A stretch of 64,000 nucleotides of DNA from Terribacillus halophilus (GTDB lineage Bacteria > Bacillota > Bacilli > Bacillales > Amphibacillaceae): the NCBI RefSeq assembly GCF_900162685.1, contig NZ_LT727828.1, positions 2,003,275 to 2,067,274 on the forward strand, written 5' to 3'. This document shows, in pieces, positions 17,935 to 27,446 of the stretch (its first letter is position 1; the number at the start of each line of letters is the position of its first letter). The notes beneath the pieces are model-generated. The model saw only the letters and a list, made by a program, of their open reading frames with translations. It searched no databases and had not been told where the DNA came from. A program made the translations under genes and the position numbers.

Positions 17935-19554
17935 TTAATCTTCAGCCATCCAGCTTCGCAATAATTTCGCGAAGTCTTCTGGTGACTCTTGTGCTAATTT
18001 TTCCAATTGTTTTTGCTTCATTGTTGCTTCTGTTTCCGGTGCATCATCAATTTCTTCCACATTAACTGTTGGGGATACAACTTCTGGTACGTCATCCATT
18101 TCACTTTCTTCGACTTGATTTCTTCTCGAACGAATCAGTATGAAGACTAATACCACTACAGCCGCTAATAAAATACCGCCAGCGATATAGGCCCAAATTG
18201 GGATTCCTGCTTTCGCTGCGTCATCAGCTTGTGTACCCGTACTCTTTGCAAATGGCTGGAACACAACTGAAATACTGTTTTCCGGATCGATAGCCTGTAC
18301 CGCTTCTGCATCAACTGATGTGGACACAATGGAATTTAGAATCGAAGTGATACTTTCTTCAACCTCGGTTTGCTCTTGCGCACTCAGCTGTTCTGTCTCA
18401 CCATTTTGTGCAGCTGTGTTTTTATTGCTGTCTACGGCTACCTGGATACCGATGTCTTGGATGCTGTATGGACTCTCTGTGATTTCTTTCTTGATCTTAT
18501 TAAACTCATAGTTCACAGACTCTTTTACATTGTTATAAGCACCATCACCTGCTGTCTCTTCTTCAGCAGCGACGTTTGGAACCTCTTCTTGACCAGTTCC
18601 CGCTACGCCCGCTTCATCTCCAGGCTCACCTTCGTATGTTTCTGTGATGGTTTCTACACTCACTGGCAGACCTTCATTGTTTTCTTCATCTACTGGTTCA
18701 ACCAGTTCTTCCGTACGTGTTTCCTGATCAAAGTTTATGTCAGTTGTTACGGATACGCGTACATTTTCGGCGCCGACCATAGCTGCGAGCATTTGCTGCA
18801 CACGCTGCTGAAGTCCTTGCTCCACTTCCTGCTTGATGCCCATTTGATTTGTGTAAGCATCTCCGCCGCCGGATTGCGCTGTTTCCATATTGATGTATTC
18901 GAAGTCCTGGTTAGTGATAACGATATTATCCTCAGGAAGATTAGGTATCGTTTTCGAAACAAGTCGATACATTGCTTCTACTTGATTCGGCTGAAAATCG
19001 TATCCTGTTTCTGTGTTCAGCACGATGGAAGCGGAAGCTTCTTCCTGCTCATCGGTGACAAATACAGGGTCAGTTGGCTTATTAATCATCACTTCCGCAC
19101 TTTTAATACCGTCTATATTCGTCAATAATGTTGCCAATTCCGTTTGAAGGGCATCCAGCTTGATAACATCAAATTCATTATCCGTCATGCCCCAGGATGC
19201 ATTGTTACTGAAGAAGGAGTAATCAATGCTCCCTGTCTTCGGCAGTCCTTCAGCAGCCAAATCGACAAGCAATCCTTCTGCCTCTGTATCTGGCACAAGG
19301 ATAGTGGTACCATTTCCTTCTAATTCATAGGTTACACCTTTAGCGTCCAATTCTTCCTTGATCTGCCCGGTCTCTTGCGCAGATAGGTCTTTGTACAGCG
19401 GCACCATCGTTTCTTTTGATGCAAAAAAAGATGTGATACCGATGATTAAAATCAGAAGAATTGGGGTACCTATTAGTAAAGCTTTTTGCCAGGCTGGTCT
19501 TGTTTGCCAGAAACCAGCCATTTTTTCTTTGTATTGAGCAATTTGCTGATTCAT
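17935..19554 (-). CDS. fliF: Flagellar MS-ring protein FliF
   Basis: FliF (539 residues) builds the membrane MS ring, the base of the flagellum and housing of the export gate. It has membrane helices near residues 25-45 and 448-470. Between them lie ring-building motifs, with the conserved VSVTTDINFDQ and SVNYEFNKIKKEI stretches. The cytoplasmic tail (LRSWMAED at the end) binds FliG. A 70-bp gap separates it from fliE. Confidence 0.97.
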   Translation of the reverse strand: MNQQIAQYKEKMAGFWQTRPAWQKALLIGTPILLILIIGITSFFASKETMVPLYKDLSAQETGQIKEELDAKGVTYELEGNGTTILVPDTEAEGLLVDLAAEGLPKTGSIDYSFFSNNASWGMTDNEFDVIKLDALQTELATLLTNIDGIKSAEVMINKPTDPVFVTDEQEEASASIVLNTETGYDFQPNQVEAMYRLVSKTIPNLPEDNIVITNQDFEYINMETAQSGGGDAYTNQMGIKQEVEQGLQQRVQQMLAAMVGAENVRVSVTTDINFDQETRTEELVEPVDEENNEGLPVSVETITETYEGEPGDEAGVAGTGQEEVPNVAAEEETAGDGAYNNVKESVNYEFNKIKKEITESPYSIQDIGIQVAVDSNKNTAAQNGETEQLSAQEQTEVEESITSILNSIVSTSVDAEAVQAIDPENSISVVFQPFAKSTGTQADDAAKAGIPIWAYIAGGILLAAVVVLVFILIRSRRNQVEESEMDDVPEVVSPTVNVEEIDDAPETEATMKQKQLEKLAQESPEDFAKLLRSWMAED

Positions 19555-19624
19555 TTTGTTCCCCCAAAGCTAGGTCAAATTCATAACAACAGCATGTCTG
19601 ATAAAACAAAAGATATTCCTTCTG

Positions 19625-19924
19625 TTACATAGACATGCGCATCATTTCTGTATAAGCGTCAATTGCTTTCCTTTGTACTTGAACAGCCGCATCCATCGCT
19701 ACACTTGCTTTTTGAGACGCAATCATAACATCATGCAAATTATTGACTTCACCAGCTGCCAGCGCTTCTGTCATTTTATCCGATGCTTGCTGGGTTTCGT
19801 TTAAACTATCAATTGCTGTTTTTAGACGTTCGGTGAAACTGGATTGTGCTTGTGCTGGTGTAGCTTGTTTGACTGAAGATACGCCATTCAACCCGCTTAA
19901 TCCGCTAATTCCTTCAACTGCCAT
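19625..19924 (-). CDS. fliE: Flagellar hook-basal body protein FliE
   Basis: FliE (99 residues) is the adaptor between the MS ring or export gate and the rod. The conserved C-terminal segment VMIASQKASVAMDAAVQVQ, then KAIDAYTEMMRMSM, identifies the family. It has a GGAGG site just upstream and sits 13 bp after flgC, in the standard flgB-flgC-fliE order. Confidence 0.95.
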   Translation of the reverse strand: MAVEGISGLSGLNGVSSVKQATPAQAQSSFTERLKTAIDSLNETQQASDKMTEALAAGEVNNLHDVMIASQKASVAMDAAVQVQRKAIDAYTEMMRMSM

Positions 19925-19937
19925 GTTTTAACCTCCT

Positions 19938-20393
19938 TTATTTACCGATTTCCAATGCTTTTTGAAGCATACCTTTTGTCGCATTCATTGCAGTTACGTT
20001 CGCTTCGTAAGAGCGAGTAGCGCTAATCAAATCTGTCATTTCCTTTAGTGGATCGACATTGGGCATCGCGACATACCCTTGTTCATTTGCATCTGGTGAT
20101 GTGGGGTTGTATACCATTTGGAAGGGTGTTTCATCTTCAGTAATCTCTGATACCCTAACACCGCTTGAGGCTTGCTTTCCGCCTTGTGCGCGTTCTAGAA
20201 AGGAAGAAAAAGTATTAGAATCGCGTGATTCCAGAGATACCATTTTTCTTCGGTATGGAACATAATTCCCATCTTCATCAATCGTTGCCCGAGTTGTCTC
20301 TGCGTTTGCAATATTGGACGAAACAACATCCATTCGCAGACGCTGGGTTGTAAGCGCGCTCGCACTCATATTCATAGATGAAAAAATCGTCAC
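19938..20393 (-). CDS. flgC: Flagellar proximal rod protein FlgC
   Basis: FlgC (151 residues) is a proximal rod subunit. The N-terminal rod signature (SALTTQRLRMDVVSSNIANAET) and C-terminal helix (DLISATRSYEANVTAMNATK) pair to form the axial coiled coil. It lies two bases after flgB. The size fits Bacillus FlgC. Confidence 0.96.
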   Translation of the reverse strand: MTIFSSMNMSASALTTQRLRMDVVSSNIANAETTRATIDEDGNYVPYRRKMVSLESRDSNTFSSFLERAQGGKQASSGVRVSEITEDETPFQMVYNPTSPDANEQGYVAMPNVDPLKEMTDLISATRSYEANVTAMNATKGMLQKALEIGK

Positions 20394-20395
20394 AA

Positions 20396-20794
20396 TTAAT
20401 TGCCTCCCTTAATAACTTTGGATAAGCTGTTGAATTTACCACTTATCCGATCAGCAAGCGCTTGGTAGTATAGTTGGTTATCGGCTAATTCCGACATCTC
20501 CTTATCTATATCTACGTTATTGCCACTGTTCATATAGGAAGTGCCTTCCCTTTTGGTTACTTGAAAAGCTGATGAACTTTCAGAACTGCCGAAAGTGAGG
20601 TGTTTGAGATTGGTACGCTTAGCAGAAAAAGTAGAATTCATTGTCTGCTGCAAAGTGTCCTTGAAGGAAACTGTTTCTGCCTTAAACCCGGGTGTATCGG
20701 CATTCGCTATATTATTGGCAATGGTCTGATTTTTAAGATTGGCATAATCCAATGAACGATCCAATTTTTGAATCGCCCCCCCATATAGGTCCAT
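20396..20794 (-). CDS. flgB: Flagellar proximal rod protein FlgB
   Basis: FlgB (132 residues) is the first gene of the fla/che operon and a proximal rod subunit. It shows LDYANLKNQTIANNIANADTPGFK near the N-terminus and the NNVDIDKEMSELADNQLYYQ block near the C-terminus. The ATG follows TAGGAGGGACGACA. About 400 bp of AT-rich DNA upstream separates it from codY and should carry the operon promoter. Confidence 0.96.
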   Translation of the reverse strand: MDLYGGAIQKLDRSLDYANLKNQTIANNIANADTPGFKAETVSFKDTLQQTMNSTFSAKRTNLKHLTFGSSESSSAFQVTKREGTSYMNSGNNVDIDKEMSELADNQLYYQALADRISGKFNSLSKVIKGGN

Positions 20795-21182
20795 TGTCGT
20801 CCCTCCTAGAGTGCTATGTATATTGTCGAATTAGCTCTAATGTACAGGATAATTGTATTGAAAGGAGGTACGTGTGTCTATATGTTCTGTGATAAATTTC
20901 TTATATTTTACAAAATAGTCTAAGCATACTAATCCTATATACCTATTTCAATTACAGTAACTTACATATTTTGCGGATATTACGATATTAACTTTTTTGC
21001 ACAACTGATATTAATCTACTAGGCAACTCATCTATCCTGCTTAATTACCTTTCTTTTTCTAGCTATCTGAATATATTTTACTAGACTAAAATATTTCTTT
21101 TCGAGATACATGTAAGGGTTTTCTTAAATTTTTATATCTTTCTAACAACTTTCTAGTATAAGAGTCACGCTTTTAATACAAA
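20795..21182 (-). other. AT-rich intergenic region upstream of the fla/che operon
   Basis: No convincing gene is seen in this roughly 390-bp stretch between codY and flgB. It is markedly richer in A and T than the flanking genes. In B. subtilis the equivalent gap holds the main fla/che promoters and sites for regulators including CodY, and this region is expected to do the same. The best sigma-A candidate is listed separately. Only weak CodY-box-like matches are visible. Confidence 0.6.
20923..20951 (-). promoter_or_regulatory. Candidate sigma-A promoter of the fla/che operon
   Basis: On the minus strand TTGAAA (20946..20951) and TATGCT (20923..20928) are separated by 17 bp. The -35 differs from consensus at one base and the -10 at two. 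The transcript would have a leader of about 120 nt before flgB. Other AT-rich hexamers nearby could also serve, so this is a best guess. Confidence 0.4.
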
Positions 21183-21216
21183 AAAAAGAAGCAGGGCTGA
21201 ATACCTGCTTCTTTTT
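21183..21216 (-). terminator. Intrinsic terminator after codY
   Basis: A 13-bp perfect inverted repeat (21183..21195 with 21204..21216) of GAAGCAGG type has an 8-nt loop and T-runs on both sides. It lies 3 bp past the codY stop. The symmetric A/T flanks mean it could also work on the plus strand. Confidence 0.92.
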
Positions 21217-21218
21217 GA

Positions 21219-21995
21219 TTAACTCGTATGTTTTTGTAGCTCTACTAAGAATTTATTGTTAAGAACTTTGATATAAGTTCCTTTCATACCTAACGAACGA
21301 GATTCGATAACGCCTGCACTCTCAAGCTTACGCAGTGCGTTTACAATAACGGAACGCGTAATACCGACACGGTCGGCAACTTTACTTGCCACAAGCAAGC
21401 CTTCACTTCCATCCAGCTCTTCGAAGATGTGCTCGATTGCTTCTAATTCGCTATAAGACAATGAACTAATCGCCATTTGTACAACAGCTTTACTGCGTGC
21501 TTCTGTTTCAATTTCCGCTGATTTTTGATGAAGTATTTCCATACCTACTACTGTTGCACCGTATTCTGCTAGAAGTAGATCATCATCACTGAAGTTCTCT
21601 GCGATTCGGCTCAAAATCAAAGTACCAAGACGCTCTCCACCGCCGATAATTGGTACAATTGTTGTTAATCCGCCTTGGAAGAGATCTTTATTCTCGACAG
21701 GGAACGCTGTGTATGGGCTGTCGATATCAATATTAGCTGTTGTCTGCTGAATTTGGAATAAACTATCTGTGTATTCTTTCGGGAACTGTCTTTCTTCAAG
21801 CATTTGTTTCATCCGGTCATTTTCAATTGCCTGGTTAATGCTAAACCCGAGCAGTTTACCGCGACGACTGACAATGAAAGTGTTACTCTCAATAACTTGC
21901 TGAAGTGTTTCCGACATATTATTAAAGTTAACAGCCTTTCCTGCTGTCTTTTGCAGCATAAAGTTTATATCTCTTGTTTTATCTAATAATTTCAT
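21219..21995 (-). CDS. codY: GTP- and branched-chain amino acid-sensing regulator CodY
   Basis: CodY (258 residues) is the global nutritional repressor of low-GC Gram-positives. An N-terminal GAF-like domain binds isoleucine, leucine and valine. A C-terminal winged helix-turn-helix (about 200-245: [23 protein letters not shown]) binds DNA. It is the last gene of xerC-hslV-hslU-codY and lies beside the fla/che operon, which CodY represses in B. subtilis. The start follows AGGAGGACAAC and there are 16 bp to hslU. Confidence 0.98.
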   Translation of the reverse strand: MKLLDKTRDINFMLQKTAGKAVNFNNMSETLQQVIESNTFIVSRRGKLLGFSINQAIENDRMKQMLEERQFPKEYTDSLFQIQQTTANIDIDSPYTAFPVENKDLFQGGLTTIVPIIGGGERLGTLILSRIAENFSDDDLLLAEYGATVVGMEILHQKSAEIETEARSKAVVQMAISSLSYSELEAIEHIFEELDGSEGLLVASKVADRVGITRSVIVNALRKLESAGVIESRSLGMKGTYIKVLNNKFLVELQKHTS

Positions 21996-22011
21996 GTTGT
22001 CCTCCTGTGAT

Positions 22012-23400
22012 TTATAAAATATACTGGCTTAAATCTTTATTCTTTGCAATGGACGCCAGTTTGTCATCTACGTAACTTGGTGTAATCTCTATGGTACCCA
22101 TGCTGATATCTGAAGCTTCAAAGCTCAAGTCCTCCAGCAGCTTCTCCAAAATCGTATGAAGACGACGAGCACCTATATTATCTGTTTCCTGATTCACTTC
22201 AAAAGCCACTTCTGCTAGTCTGGTAACAGCTTCGTCTGTAAACACAACATTTATACCCTCTGTTTCCAATAACGCTTGATATTGTTTCAGCAGCGCATTG
22301 GATGGCTCGACGAGAATTTTTTTGAAGTCCTCTACAGATAGTTTTTCTAGTTCTACACGGATTGGGAACCTGCCTTGCAATTCCGGTATAAGATCAGAAG
22401 GTTTTGCCATATGAAAGGCACCTGCTGCAACGAACAGGATGTGATCAGTCTTCACCGGCCCGTACTTTGTTGTAACAGTCGACCCTTCGACGATAGGAAG
22501 AATATCACGCTGTACACCTTCACGCGATACATTGGCGCCTTGATCTCCCTTAGCAGCTACTTTATCTATCTCATCAATAAAGATAATACCGGACTGCTCT
22601 ACTAACTGCACAGCCTCTTGTGATACTTCATCCATATCAATCAGCTTTTGTGCTTCCTGCTGCACGAGCAGCGGGCGCGCTTCGGATACCGGCAGCCTGC
22701 GCTTTTTCTTTTTCTTTGGCATGAACTGACCGAGTGCATCCTGCATATTCATCCCCATCTGTTCCATTCCGGAGCCTTGGAGCATATCAAACATGGATGA
22801 TTGTTGTTCTTCGATTTCGATGGTCACCATTGTATCTTCCAATTCACCCATCTCAAGCATACGCTTTGTGCGTTCACGCTTCGATTCTGTCTCTTCGGAA
22901 GGTTTTTCATCTTGCTCTTCGTGCTGCTGCTGATTGAAGAGCATCTCGAGAGGATTTTTAAAGTTGTTATGCTGCTTCTTTGTTTCTGGCACAAGCAGTT
23001 TCACAAGCCGTTTATGCGCTTGCGCTTCCGCCTTCTCGGTCACAGATTCCAGTTTGTTTTCCCGTACGATTCTGACAGCTGCTTCAACTAAATCACGGAC
23101 CATGGACTCTACATCACGTCCGACGTAGCCAACTTCGGTAAATTTTGTTGCTTCAACTTTAACGAATGGCGCATTGACAAGCTTTGCCAGTCTTCTGGCA
23201 ATCTCTGTTTTTCCCACACCCGTCGGACCAATCATCAAAATGTTTTTCGGCGTTATCTCATCACGTAAGTCACTGCTTAGCATCATGCGGCGATAACGGT
23301 TCCTAAGCGCAACAGCAACCGATTTCTTGGCACTTTTCTGTCCAATAATATACCGATCCAGCTGCGCCACAATTTGTTTTGGTGTCAAATTCGTTTCCAT
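22012..23400 (-). CDS. hslU: HslVU protease ATPase subunit HslU (ClpY)
   Basis: HslU (462 residues) is the AAA+ unfoldase that feeds substrates to HslV. It has the N-terminal [17 protein letters not shown] motif, P-loop GPTGVGKTE near 59-67, an inserted I-domain rich in Gln/Glu and Lys (about 130-240), the IIFIDEIDK Walker B, and the C-terminal tail ending in YIL that docks into HslV. A GGAGG site precedes the ATG. It is 11 bp after hslV. Confidence 0.97.
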   Translation of the reverse strand: METNLTPKQIVAQLDRYIIGQKSAKKSVAVALRNRYRRMMLSSDLRDEITPKNILMIGPTGVGKTEIARRLAKLVNAPFVKVEATKFTEVGYVGRDVESMVRDLVEAAVRIVRENKLESVTEKAEAQAHKRLVKLLVPETKKQHNNFKNPLEMLFNQQQHEEQDEKPSEETESKRERTKRMLEMGELEDTMVTIEIEEQQSSMFDMLQGSGMEQMGMNMQDALGQFMPKKKKKRRLPVSEARPLLVQQEAQKLIDMDEVSQEAVQLVEQSGIIFIDEIDKVAAKGDQGANVSREGVQRDILPIVEGSTVTTKYGPVKTDHILFVAAGAFHMAKPSDLIPELQGRFPIRVELEKLSVEDFKKILVEPSNALLKQYQALLETEGINVVFTDEAVTRLAEVAFEVNQETDNIGARRLHTILEKLLEDLSFEASDISMGTIEITPSYVDDKLASIAKNKDLSQYIL

Positions 23401-23411
23401 TTTAACGCCTC

Positions 23412-23957
23412 CTATTCCAGAGTTTCCAACGTGATTTGATCATTTGTGAATACACAAATTTCTCCAGCAATCTCCAAGGCTGCACGAGCAATTTCAGCAG
23501 CAGACTTTTCTTCGGAATATCTTTTCAGCGCACGGCCGGCACTAAGGGCGAAATTACCGCCGGAGCCAATTGCCAAAATATCGTCATCTGGTTCAATTAC
23601 TTCTCCAGTTCCGGAAACTAGAAACATCTGCTCTTTATTCATGACGATGAGCATTGCTTCAAGTTTTCGGAGCACTTGATCGCTCCGCCATTCTTTTGCC
23701 AATTCTACAGCGGCGCGCGCAAGATTGCCATTATAGGCCTCAAGCTTGCCCTCGAACTTCTCAAACAGTGTAAAAGCATCTGCAACGGAGCCCGCAAAAC
23801 CTGCCAGCACCTGTCCTTTAAATAGTCGTCTGACTTTCTTCGCTTTATGCTTCATGACTACTTGATTGCCAAGTGTTACCTGTCCATCTCCCGACATCGC
23901 ACACGTACCTTTATGGCGTACGGCGAAAATCGTGGTCGCATGAAATTCCGAACTCAT
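23412..23957 (-). CDS. hslV: HslVU protease proteolytic subunit HslV (ClpQ/CodW)
   Basis: HslV (181 residues) is a proteasome-beta-like peptidase. In most bacteria the N-terminal Thr of the TTI motif is catalytic. Bacillus CodW instead keeps a short leader before it and is reported to use an N-terminal Ser. Here the protein begins [13 protein letters not shown], so it has that leader, seemingly one residue longer than the B. subtilis form as I recall it. Downstream [10 protein letters not shown] and [16 protein letters not shown] are typical. It lies between xerC and hslU. Confidence 0.95.
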   Translation of the reverse strand: MSSEFHATTIFAVRHKGTCAMSGDGQVTLGNQVVMKHKAKKVRRLFKGQVLAGFAGSVADAFTLFEKFEGKLEAYNGNLARAAVELAKEWRSDQVLRKLEAMLIVMNKEQMFLVSGTGEVIEPDDDILAIGSGGNFALSAGRALKRYSEEKSAAEIARAALEIAGEICVFTNDQITLETLE

Positions 23958-23973
23958 GTTTAGTCCAACTCCT

Positions 23974-24882
23974 TTATTCCCGATTCGCTCTCGGATGGCT
24001 ATTCATATATATCGTACGCAAACGATCTTTTGTTACATGCGTATAAATCTGTGTAGAAGATAAATGCTCATGTCCGAGCAACTCCTGCACTGCACGCAAA
24101 TCAGCACCTTCATTCAGCATGTGCGTGGCAAAAGTGTGGCGCAGCTTGTGCGGATGCAGGTGCATATGTACAGCGGACTGCTCCACCAATTTATTCAGAA
24201 TGAGACGAATACCCCGCTCTGTTATCGGTTTTCCTCTGCTGTTCAGAAATACTTTATCGGTGTTTTCTTGCGATTTCTCTAAAAGACGTCGGCGGCCATC
24301 CTCCACATAGGTCCGGATTGCTTTCTCCATAAAGCTGCCGAACGGAATATACCTCTCTTTACGCCCTTTCCCTCGCACTAGCACAGTGCCAATGGACAAA
24401 TCGATATCATCCAAAGTCATACCAGCACATTCACTGACTCGCATTCCTGTTCCATAGAGAGACTCCAAAATAGCTTGATCCCGCTGTCCTAAAGGCGAAT
24501 CCAGGTCGGATGCCTCAAACAGCTTATCAAGTTCCTGTTCATAAAGAAAGCTCGGTACATAAGCTGGCGCTTTCGGTTGTACAAGACGTAAAAATGGATT
24601 AGCTGAAACAACGTCTTCGCGTTCTAGAAACTTATAAAAAGCACGCAAGCTGGATATCTTCCGGGAAACAGTTCGTCTGGAAAGCTTACGATTATATAAT
24701 TGCGTAAGAAACACGCGGACAACACCAGGATCAACCTGTTCAAACTGAATTGCTTCCGTTTGAAGGAAATCAAGGAAAAAATTCACATCATTCAGATAAT
24801 AGTAAACGGTATGCGAAGAAGCATGCTTCTCCACTTGCAAGTACGATTTAAACGCTTGTACGTACTGTTCTGCTTTTTTCAA
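23974..24882 (-). CDS. xerC: Site-specific tyrosine recombinase XerC (CodV)
   Basis: XerC (302 residues) resolves chromosome dimers at dif sites with XerD. The N-terminal SAM-like domain is followed by the catalytic domain: Arg in [12 protein letters not shown], the [12 protein letters not shown] box, [14 protein letters not shown] with the nucleophilic Tyr. The start is TTG (24880..24882), six bases after GGGGAG. It overlaps the stop of the small ORF 24879..25055 as TTGA. The gene opens the operon that ends with codY. Confidence 0.95.
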   Translation of the reverse strand: MKKAEQYVQAFKSYLQVEKHASSHTVYYYLNDVNFFLDFLQTEAIQFEQVDPGVVRVFLTQLYNRKLSRRTVSRKISSLRAFYKFLEREDVVSANPFLRLVQPKAPAYVPSFLYEQELDKLFEASDLDSPLGQRDQAILESLYGTGMRVSECAGMTLDDIDLSIGTVLVRGKGRKERYIPFGSFMEKAIRTYVEDGRRRLLEKSQENTDKVFLNSRGKPITERGIRLILNKLVEQSAVHMHLHPHKLRHTFATHMLNEGADLRAVQELLGHEHLSSTQIYTHVTKDRLRTIYMNSHPRANRE

Positions 24883-25055
24883 TTTGATCTCCCCACTTCA
24901 AGCGTATAAAGCTTATCATAACTGCGAGCGCATAAGCAAACGATAATAGCAAGTTGTGGCAAAATTCTGAAATAGAGTCCATGCTGACCAGCAAAGCTTG
25001 TGATTGCTTCTGCTTCGTTGGCGGTCCATTTATATCCATTACTGTCTATATGCAT
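24879..25055 (-). CDS. Candidate small protein upstream of and coupled to xerC, unrecognised
   Basis: A 58-codon frame begins MHIDSNGYKWTANEAEAI and ends [16 protein letters not shown], with its TGA overlapping the xerC TTG start. I do not recognise the family. The middle is moderately hydrophobic (RILPQLAIIVCL). It lies about 50 nt downstream of a consensus promoter in a gap where B. subtilis carries trmFO. The ribosome binding site is weak, which counts against it. A competing 63-codon frame overlaps the same region but runs into xerC. It may be a real peptide, a leader ORF, or chance. Confidence 0.35.
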   Translation of the reverse strand: MHIDSNGYKWTANEAEAITSFAGQHGLYFRILPQLAIIVCLCARSYDKLYTLEVGRSN

Positions 25056-25111
25056 CTAGGCACTTCGCTTGTACCTCTCAAGTGTCAAGCAAAATCCCTT
25101 TCCAATCCGTT

Positions 25112-25140
25112 ATTATAGACCTCGTGCAAAACTGTGTCAA
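25112..25140 (-). promoter_or_regulatory. Consensus sigma-A promoter for xerC-hslV-hslU-codY
   Basis: On the minus strand, perfect TTGACA (25135..25140) and perfect TATAAT (25112..25117) are separated by 17 bp, the ideal vegetative promoter. The predicted start near 25105 gives a leader of about 220 nt before xerC, which contains the small ORF 24879..25055. Confidence 0.88.
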
Positions 25141-25190
25141 ATTATTTCCCGTATATATTTTCATTTTCACTAACTCTTAACAGTTTAAAC

Positions 25191-25219
25191 AAAAACTCCG
25201 ACTTATCAAAAGCCGGAGT
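25191..25219 (-). terminator. Intrinsic terminator after topA
   Basis: Arms ACTCCG and CGGAGT (25214..25219 and 25195..25200), extended by a CTT/AAG inner pairing, are followed on the minus strand by a TTTTTGTTT tract. It lies 10 bp past the topA stop and separates it from the strong promoter of the xerC operon. Confidence 0.85.
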
Positions 25220-25228
25220 CTGTGTGCC

Positions 25229-27307
25229 CTACTGCTGCACTTCTTCTTTATAATCACAGCTGGAGCATGTAATTTGTGTGCCTTTCTTCGCTTTCTTTTC
25301 GACAAGCATCGAGGAGCATTTTGGACATGGTCTGGATATCGGTTTGTCCCAGCTGAGGAAATCACAGTCAGGATAACGATCACAACCATAAAATACCCGA
25401 TTTTTCTTCGACTTACGCTCTACAACTTCGCCCTCTTTACATTTCGGACATGTTACACCGATTTTCTTCAAAATTGGCTTTGTATTCCGGCAGTCCGGGA
25501 AGTTGGAGCAAGCCAGAAATTTACCGTAGCGTCCCATTTTATATACCATCTCATGGCCGCATTCTTCACAATCGATGCCGGCTGGTTCATCGCGTATTTC
25601 GATTTTTTCCATTTCTTGCTCGGCCTTTTCCAATCTTGTGTCAAAGCCTTTATAAAACTCATCGATAATGGTAACCCACTGCGTCTTGCCATCTTCTACA
25701 TGGTCAAGGTCTTCCTCCATCTTAACAGTAAACTCTAAGTCAATAATCTCCGGGAAAAATTCCTTAAGAATATCAATCACAATTTCGCCTAGTTCTGTTG
25801 GAACAAAGCGTTTATTATCTAGTGTTACATAGCCGCGGCGCTGGATTGTATCCAATGTCGGTGCAAATGTGGACGGTCGTCCAATTCCCTGCTCTTCCAT
25901 CGTACGTACGAGCCGCGCCTCTGTATAACGCGGAGGCGGCTGCGTGAAATGCTGATTCGGCGTAATTTCTTCTGCTTTCACTTGCATGCCTTCTTCCAGA
26001 TTTGGAAGCATTTTATCTTTCTCGTCCTTATTATCATCATTTCCTTCGACATAGACTTTCATAAACCCTTTAAATTTCACTTTCGACCCGGTAGCACGAA
26101 ACTCGACACCCTCATTGATTAAGTGCACAGTCATCGTATCCAAAACCGCTTGTGACATCTGGCTTGCAATAAAGCGTTCCCAGATAAGCTTATACAGTCT
26201 GAACTGATCACGAGAAAGAATTGCTTTCACACTATCTGGATGTCGAAAAGCAGATGTCGGACGAATACCTTCATGGGCATCTTGGGCGCCTTCTGTTTTC
26301 TTCGCTTTCGCTCCAGCTCCGAGGAATTCCTCGCCGTAAGTTTCTTTAATGAAATTGGCTGATTCTTCCTTCGCTGTATTAGAGATTCTGGTAGAATCGG
26401 TACGCATATAGGTGATTAAACCGGTAATGCCGCCTTCTTTCTTCCCTAAATCGATACCTTCATACAGCTGTTGCGCAACCATCATCGTTTTACGAGCACG
26501 GAAGTTCAACTTACGAGCTGCTTCCTGCTGCAGAGAAGAAGTTGTAAAAGGAGCTGCTGGGTTTCGCTTACGTTCCCGTTTGTTCACTTTATCTACCTGG
26601 AAATCATTACCGCTCAATTTCCCAATAATTTCTTGCACTTCCTCTTCAGAGGCAAGGCTGACCTTCTCGCCGTCCACTCCGTAAAATGCTCCTTCAAAGC
26701 TATTTTTACCGGATTGGAACGCTGCATCAATTGACCAATATTCTTCAGGAATGAATGCTTTAATTTCATTTTCGCGATCCATAATCATTTTCACGGCCAC
26801 AGATTGGACACGGCCGGCACTTAATCCTTTTTTCACTTTTTTCCAAAGCAAAGGGCTGATGTTGTAACCAACAAGCCGATCCAAAATTCGACGTGCTTGC
26901 TGTGCATCGACCAGATCCATATTAATGCTGCGCGGATGCTTGAAGGATTCTTTAATAGCATCCTTTGTAATTTCGTTAAATACGACGCGGCAATCTGAAT
27001 TTTCATCTATATTCAGGCTATGCGCAAGGTGCCAGGCAATTGCCTCTCCCTCGCGATCGGGATCGGCTGCGAGATACACTTTTTTCACTTTCTTAGCAGC
27101 ACTTTTTAATTCTTTCAGCACAGGACCTTTTCCGCGGATAGTTATATAACGAGGCTCAAATGATTCTTCGACGTTGATACCCATCTGACTTTTAGGCAAG
27201 TCACGAATATGTCCCATAGATGCTTTTACTTTATATTTTTTTCCTAAATATCGTTCAATTGTTTTCGCTTTTGCTGGAGATTCCACGATTACAAGATAAT
27301 CTGCCAT
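25229..27307 (-). CDS. topA: DNA topoisomerase I
   Basis: TopA (692 residues) relaxes negative supercoils. It has the N-terminal Toprim domain ([19 protein letters not shown], then [14 protein letters not shown]) and the catalytic region with Tyr in [12 protein letters not shown] (about residue 300). Three C-terminal cysteine zinc-finger modules begin [15 protein letters not shown] and CPKCSSML. The ATG at 27305..27307 follows GGGAGGAAACAAT; an earlier in-frame start lies inside that site. The gene has its own promoter and terminator. Confidence 0.97.
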   Translation of the reverse strand: MADYLVIVESPAKAKTIERYLGKKYKVKASMGHIRDLPKSQMGINVEESFEPRYITIRGKGPVLKELKSAAKKVKKVYLAADPDREGEAIAWHLAHSLNIDENSDCRVVFNEITKDAIKESFKHPRSINMDLVDAQQARRILDRLVGYNISPLLWKKVKKGLSAGRVQSVAVKMIMDRENEIKAFIPEEYWSIDAAFQSGKNSFEGAFYGVDGEKVSLASEEEVQEIIGKLSGNDFQVDKVNKRERKRNPAAPFTTSSLQQEAARKLNFRARKTMMVAQQLYEGIDLGKKEGGITGLITYMRTDSTRISNTAKEESANFIKETYGEEFLGAGAKAKKTEGAQDAHEGIRPTSAFRHPDSVKAILSRDQFRLYKLIWERFIASQMSQAVLDTMTVHLINEGVEFRATGSKVKFKGFMKVYVEGNDDNKDEKDKMLPNLEEGMQVKAEEITPNQHFTQPPPRYTEARLVRTMEEQGIGRPSTFAPTLDTIQRRGYVTLDNKRFVPTELGEIVIDILKEFFPEIIDLEFTVKMEEDLDHVEDGKTQWVTIIDEFYKGFDTRLEKAEQEMEKIEIRDEPAGIDCEECGHEMVYKMGRYGKFLACSNFPDCRNTKPILKKIGVTCPKCKEGEVVERKSKKNRVFYGCDRYPDCDFLSWDKPISRPCPKCSSMLVEKKAKKGTQITCSSCDYKEEVQQ

Positions 27308-27374
27308 ATTGTTTCCTCCCAAGAGGTTTTTCTTTTCTGTTCTCTTTTTGTATATTGTTTGATAAATCTTCCCT

Positions 27375-27404
27375 ATTATTGAATACTTATCTTCTGTTTG
27401 TCAA
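27375..27404 (-). promoter_or_regulatory. Sigma-A promoter of topA
   Basis: Perfect TTGACA (27399..27404) and AATAAT (27375..27380) lie 18 bp apart on the minus strand, in the gap between dprA and topA. The leader would be about 60 nt. Confidence 0.7.
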
Positions 27405-27446
27405 ACATAACTTGCTATTTTTTGTAATATAAGAGCTTTAAAAATG

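Noticed and set aside
18370..19128. 252-codon plus-strand frame opposite fliF
   Set aside because: It lies entirely antisense to a well-conserved fliF, is Cys/Phe-rich as expected for an antisense shadow, and has no plausible ribosome binding site.
21068..21090. CodY-box-like sequence around ATATTCAGATA upstream of flgB
   Set aside because: It matches only about 10 of 15 positions of the AATTTTCWGAAAATT consensus, too weak to list as a site.
24848..25039. 63-codon minus-strand frame overlapping the xerC start
   Set aside because: It runs 35 bp into xerC in another frame, has no ribosome binding site, and competes with the 58-codon frame that couples to xerC.
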